Positions 61,795-64,000 of a stretch of DNA of 64,000 bases are shown here, piece by piece (within the stretch, counting starts at the first letter, position 1; each line of letters opens with the position of its first letter). The position numbers and the translations under genes were made by a program. The stretch is from Taudactylus pleione. Taxonomy: Eukaryota > Chordata > Amphibia > Anura > Myobatrachidae. The stretch is taken from positions 310,001 through 374,000 of the forward strand of contig JAUIMM010002538.1 in the NCBI GenBank assembly GCA_031769625.1. Direction: 5' to 3'. The notes under the pieces are model-generated. The model was not told the DNA's origin. It saw nothing but the letters and a program-made list of their open reading frames with translations, and did not search any database.

Positions 61795-61949
61795 ACTAAA
61801 CTGAGGTGCCTTGGCCCGGGGGCGGGGTATAGGAGGGGGACCTAGTGCATCCTGGGAGGCTGAAAGCTTAACTCTTTGGTGCTCTGCGACTGACGTCACA
61901 CCTATACCCCAAGGTATCCTGTGGATACCCTATGGACCCTGAAGTAGAA
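61795..61949 (-). repeat. Element 1 5' inverted terminal repeat
   Basis: In element sense TTTCTACTTCAGGGTCCATA, then CACAGGATACCTTGGGGTAT, then CGCCCCCGGGCCAAGGCACC. Parts recur inverted at 56180-56200 and 56414-56457 and, diverged, at 15668-15780. Includes a perfect TGACGTCA at 61891-61898. Confidence 0.85.
61891..61898. promoter_or_regulatory. CRE/ATF-type palindrome in the DIRS terminal repeat
   Basis: TGACGTCA, the full consensus of the CREB/ATF binding site, about 55 bases inside the 5' end. The decayed element B has GTGATGTCA at the same place. A role in element transcription is inferred only from position. Confidence 0.4.
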
Positions 61950-62722
61950 ATAATATCACTGCACTCCTGAGGGACGGCACAACGAGACTCAGCTGTCACA
62001 TCATCAATACAATATAATGTCACTGCACTCCTGAGGGATGGCACAACGAGACTCAGCTGTCACATCATCACTACAATATAATGTCACTGCACTCCTGAGG
62101 GACGGCACAACGAGACTCAGCTGTCACATCATCACTACAATATAATGTCACTGCACTCCTGAGGGACGGCACAACGAGACCCAGCTGTCACATCAATACA
62201 ATATAATGTCATTGCACTCCTGAGGGATGGCACAACGAGACTCAGCTGTCACATCATCACTACAATATAATGTCACTGCACTCCTGAGGGATGGCACAAC
62301 GAGACTCAGCTGTCACATCATCAATACAATATGTCACTGCACTCCTGAGGGACGGCACAACGAGACCCAGCTGTCACATCAATACAATATAATGTCATTG
62401 CACTCCTGAGGGATGGCACAACGAGACTCAGCTGTCACATCAATACAATATAACGTCACTGCACTCCTGAGGGATGGCACAACGAGACTCAGCTGTCACA
62501 TCATCAATACAATATAATGTCACTGCACTCCTGAGGGACGGCACAACGAGAATCAGCTGTCACATCATCAATACAATATAACGTCACTGTACTCCTGAGG
62601 GATGGCACAACGAGACTCGGATGTCACATCATCAATACAATATGTCACTGCACTCCTGAGGGACGGCACAACGAGACTCAGCTGTCACATCATCAATATA
62701 ATGTCACTGCACTCCTGAGGAT
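61950..62722. repeat. 64-bp PPM1G-junction satellite, remainder beyond the DIRS
   Basis: About 12 units identical in type to 28825-56179. It ends at GCACTCCTGAGG before unique sequence, so this is the distal (gene-upstream) edge of the array. Confidence 0.96.
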
Positions 62723-63744
62723 GGAGCCTGTGTGCGCTAAGGAGCCGTAAGTAGCCTCAGTGTAGCGCCTAACAGCTCCATGATGCCCCCGGTTTCCAGC
62801 GAAGCAATAGCGCACTATGACCAGTGTGTAACGGGCGATGTTTTCCTCCCTGACCAGCGCTCCCATTGCGGAGGTCAGCACATCTACGTATTGCTCTACA
62901 AGTGGCCACTGACTTCCCTGATGGTGAGAACGGGAACATGTGTGTTTACCATATGTACATTGTATGTTTCCAGCACAAGCTTAGCAGCCGCTAAGGACAG
63001 GGGGCACTAATCCGTCCTGGTGCCAAATCGCTGCTAGGCAACCTGACACTTATTTCAAGAAATAACTTAGAAACCATTTTATTAATCCAAGAAAGTGCAA
63101 TATTTAGTCTTAAAAAAAATCTATGACCTATAGCAGCCATTATTTCACATATATACGCAACAAACATGCAGCGTAGCGTTCCCACTGGCTGTTTTAGCGG
63201 GGGCCCTGCCCCTTTTGGTTCCGTCCCCACCTGCAGGTGAGGAAAACGGCAGTGTAGCGATCACCTCCGGTGAATAGATGTCGGTCGCATGCACCCGGCA
63301 TCTATTCACAGAGAAGACTACTCATGTCCGTAAATGCTGGGCACGTCCCCAAGAGTGATGAAAAGGGGGCGCGTCTTAAAGACACGCCCCTTTTTCGGGC
63401 ACACATAAGAGTGCCCTCTCTCTAGGTCTGGCAGTATGTCCTATTTACTAACCCTGCAGTCAGCATATCCTAGGTCTTACCAGTATCTATGATTTACAGA
63501 CTGAGGGCAGTTAGCTGGGAGTATTGTGCTGGCACGGTGTGGTAGACGTGCCGCTGTAACGCTTCCTGCTTTGCCTCTTTACCCCACACGTCGCTCTATT
63601 GCCATAAGAAAGCGTTGCATATTGCCAGTCACCTGCCTTGTCAGTATACGCTGGCACTGCGCAGTGTACATTTAGTGCAATGCTGCTTAGTGTATGTGTG
63701 TGTGAGGAGAAGCATGTATGAGATGAGATATGTATGAGCAGACG
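62723..63744. other. PPM1G upstream intron, unique part
   Basis: No exon of PPM1G is recognisable here on the minus strand. It contains a hairpin at 63360-63395 (AAAAGGGGGCGCGTCT facing AGACACGCCCCTTTTT) and a second small one, GGGCAC/GTGCCC, at 63397-63415. Possibly an uncharacterised repeat. Confidence 0.5.
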
Positions 63745-64000
63745 CCATAGGGGACACAAGGACAACACTGGGCATAGGCTGTGCACAAGAGCTGGGCATC
63801 AACCCGTTCAAGTCTTTGACATCTCTACATCCCCGCCTCCTTTTCCCCTATGCCCCTCCCCTAGAGCCAAGTTGCCCTGCCTCCAAGCCTGGAGTGAGAA
63901 AGGAGAAGGAAGACTGGCACACACCAATCCAAATACGGCACAGATGGGCAACCAGAACCACAACCACATGAAAAGGACAACCAGAACAGAGCACGCAAGC
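63745..64000 (-). mobile_element. Terminus of another DIRS-like element, cut by the window edge
   Basis: CGCCATAGGGGACACAAGG, then CCCCTATGCCCCTCCCCTAG, then GAGAAAGGAGAAGGAAGACT. This order equals the left end of element D at 8086-8270 (CCATAGGGGACACAGAG ... CCCCCTATACCCAGC ... GAGGAGGAAGACTGG) and resembles the left ends of B and 1. The rest lies outside the window, and by analogy its genes read on minus. Confidence 0.7.

Larger units (their letters stand above)
56180..61949 (-). mobile_element. DIRS-like retrotransposon (element 1), all three ORFs open
   Basis: A 5.77-kb element inserted in the 64-bp array. The minus strand carries gag (60861-59401), reverse transcriptase/RNase H (59420-57495) and tyrosine recombinase (57501-56479). 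The right (5') terminus begins TTTCTACTTCAGGGTCCATA in element sense. The internal complementary region is at 56349-56460. The left terminus starts at GGGCCAAGGCACCTCAG, which matches 61797-61818 inverted, so roughly the outer 130 bases of that terminal repeat are missing. No target duplication is seen, as expected for DIRS, but about 20 bases of one array unit are lost at the junction. Confidence 0.93.

Noticed and set aside
61031..61899. Open frames in the DIRS leader on both strands
   Set aside because: They show no domain and lie in the GC-rich leader between gag and the terminal repeat. They are probably chance.
28840..62722. CRISPR-like appearance of regular 64-bp repeats
   Set aside because: There are no unique spacers, the whole unit repeats, the context is a vertebrate intron and no cas genes are present. 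It is a satellite.
62723..63740. Possible upstream PPM1G exon
   Set aside because: No acidic or PP2C-like coding with splice sites could be read on the minus strand. The preceding exon must lie beyond the window.

Overview
This is vertebrate nuclear DNA, most likely from an amphibian and probably a frog. It has a spliced gene with GT-AG introns, several generations of DIRS-type tyrosine-recombinase retrotransposons (plentiful in amphibians, though also found in fish and reptiles), palindromic MITEs and very large intronic minisatellites. There is no prokaryotic gene organisation. The species cannot be fixed from the sequence alone. The only host gene I recognise is the 3' half of PPM1G, a metal-dependent (PP2C-type) nuclear Ser/Thr phosphatase, on the minus strand. 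Five coding exons (28824-28714, 26304-26070, 22142-22013, 21943-21856, 21776-21588) join in consistent phase and end at a TAG stop. The 5' half lies beyond position 64000. Layout, left to right. 1-4003 is a 27-bp satellite with higher-order duplications and an inverted tail. 4004-4975 is unique DNA followed by a MITE with a hAT-like MITE nested inside it. 4994-7960 is a 57-bp minisatellite split by a probable 1.49-kb solo LTR. 8056-18600 is a pile of DIRS remnants: a scrambled old copy whose gag is broken by a MITE and by a second, structurally complete but mutated DIRS. That second copy carries a full-length 5S rRNA sequence inside its own gag. A third, internally deleted DIRS follows. 18740-20800 holds a microsatellite, a foldback element and a 69-bp minisatellite downstream of PPM1G. 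21060-28824 is PPM1G, with 83-bp, 32-bp (65 apparently identical copies) and about 48-bp arrays in its introns. 28825-62722 is a huge array of 64-bp units, interrupted at 56180-61949 by a DIRS element with three open frames. The window ends in intron sequence and the terminus of yet another DIRS. The most interesting point is that the 64-bp unit of the 28 kb array is the intron-exon boundary of PPM1G itself: about 53 nt of intron end, the AG acceptor and the first 11 nt of the exon. The gene therefore carries several hundred copies of one 3' splice site in tandem just upstream of the real one, and an intact DIRS has inserted among them. All elements with coding capacity (the DIRS copies) and PPM1G read mainly on the minus strand.
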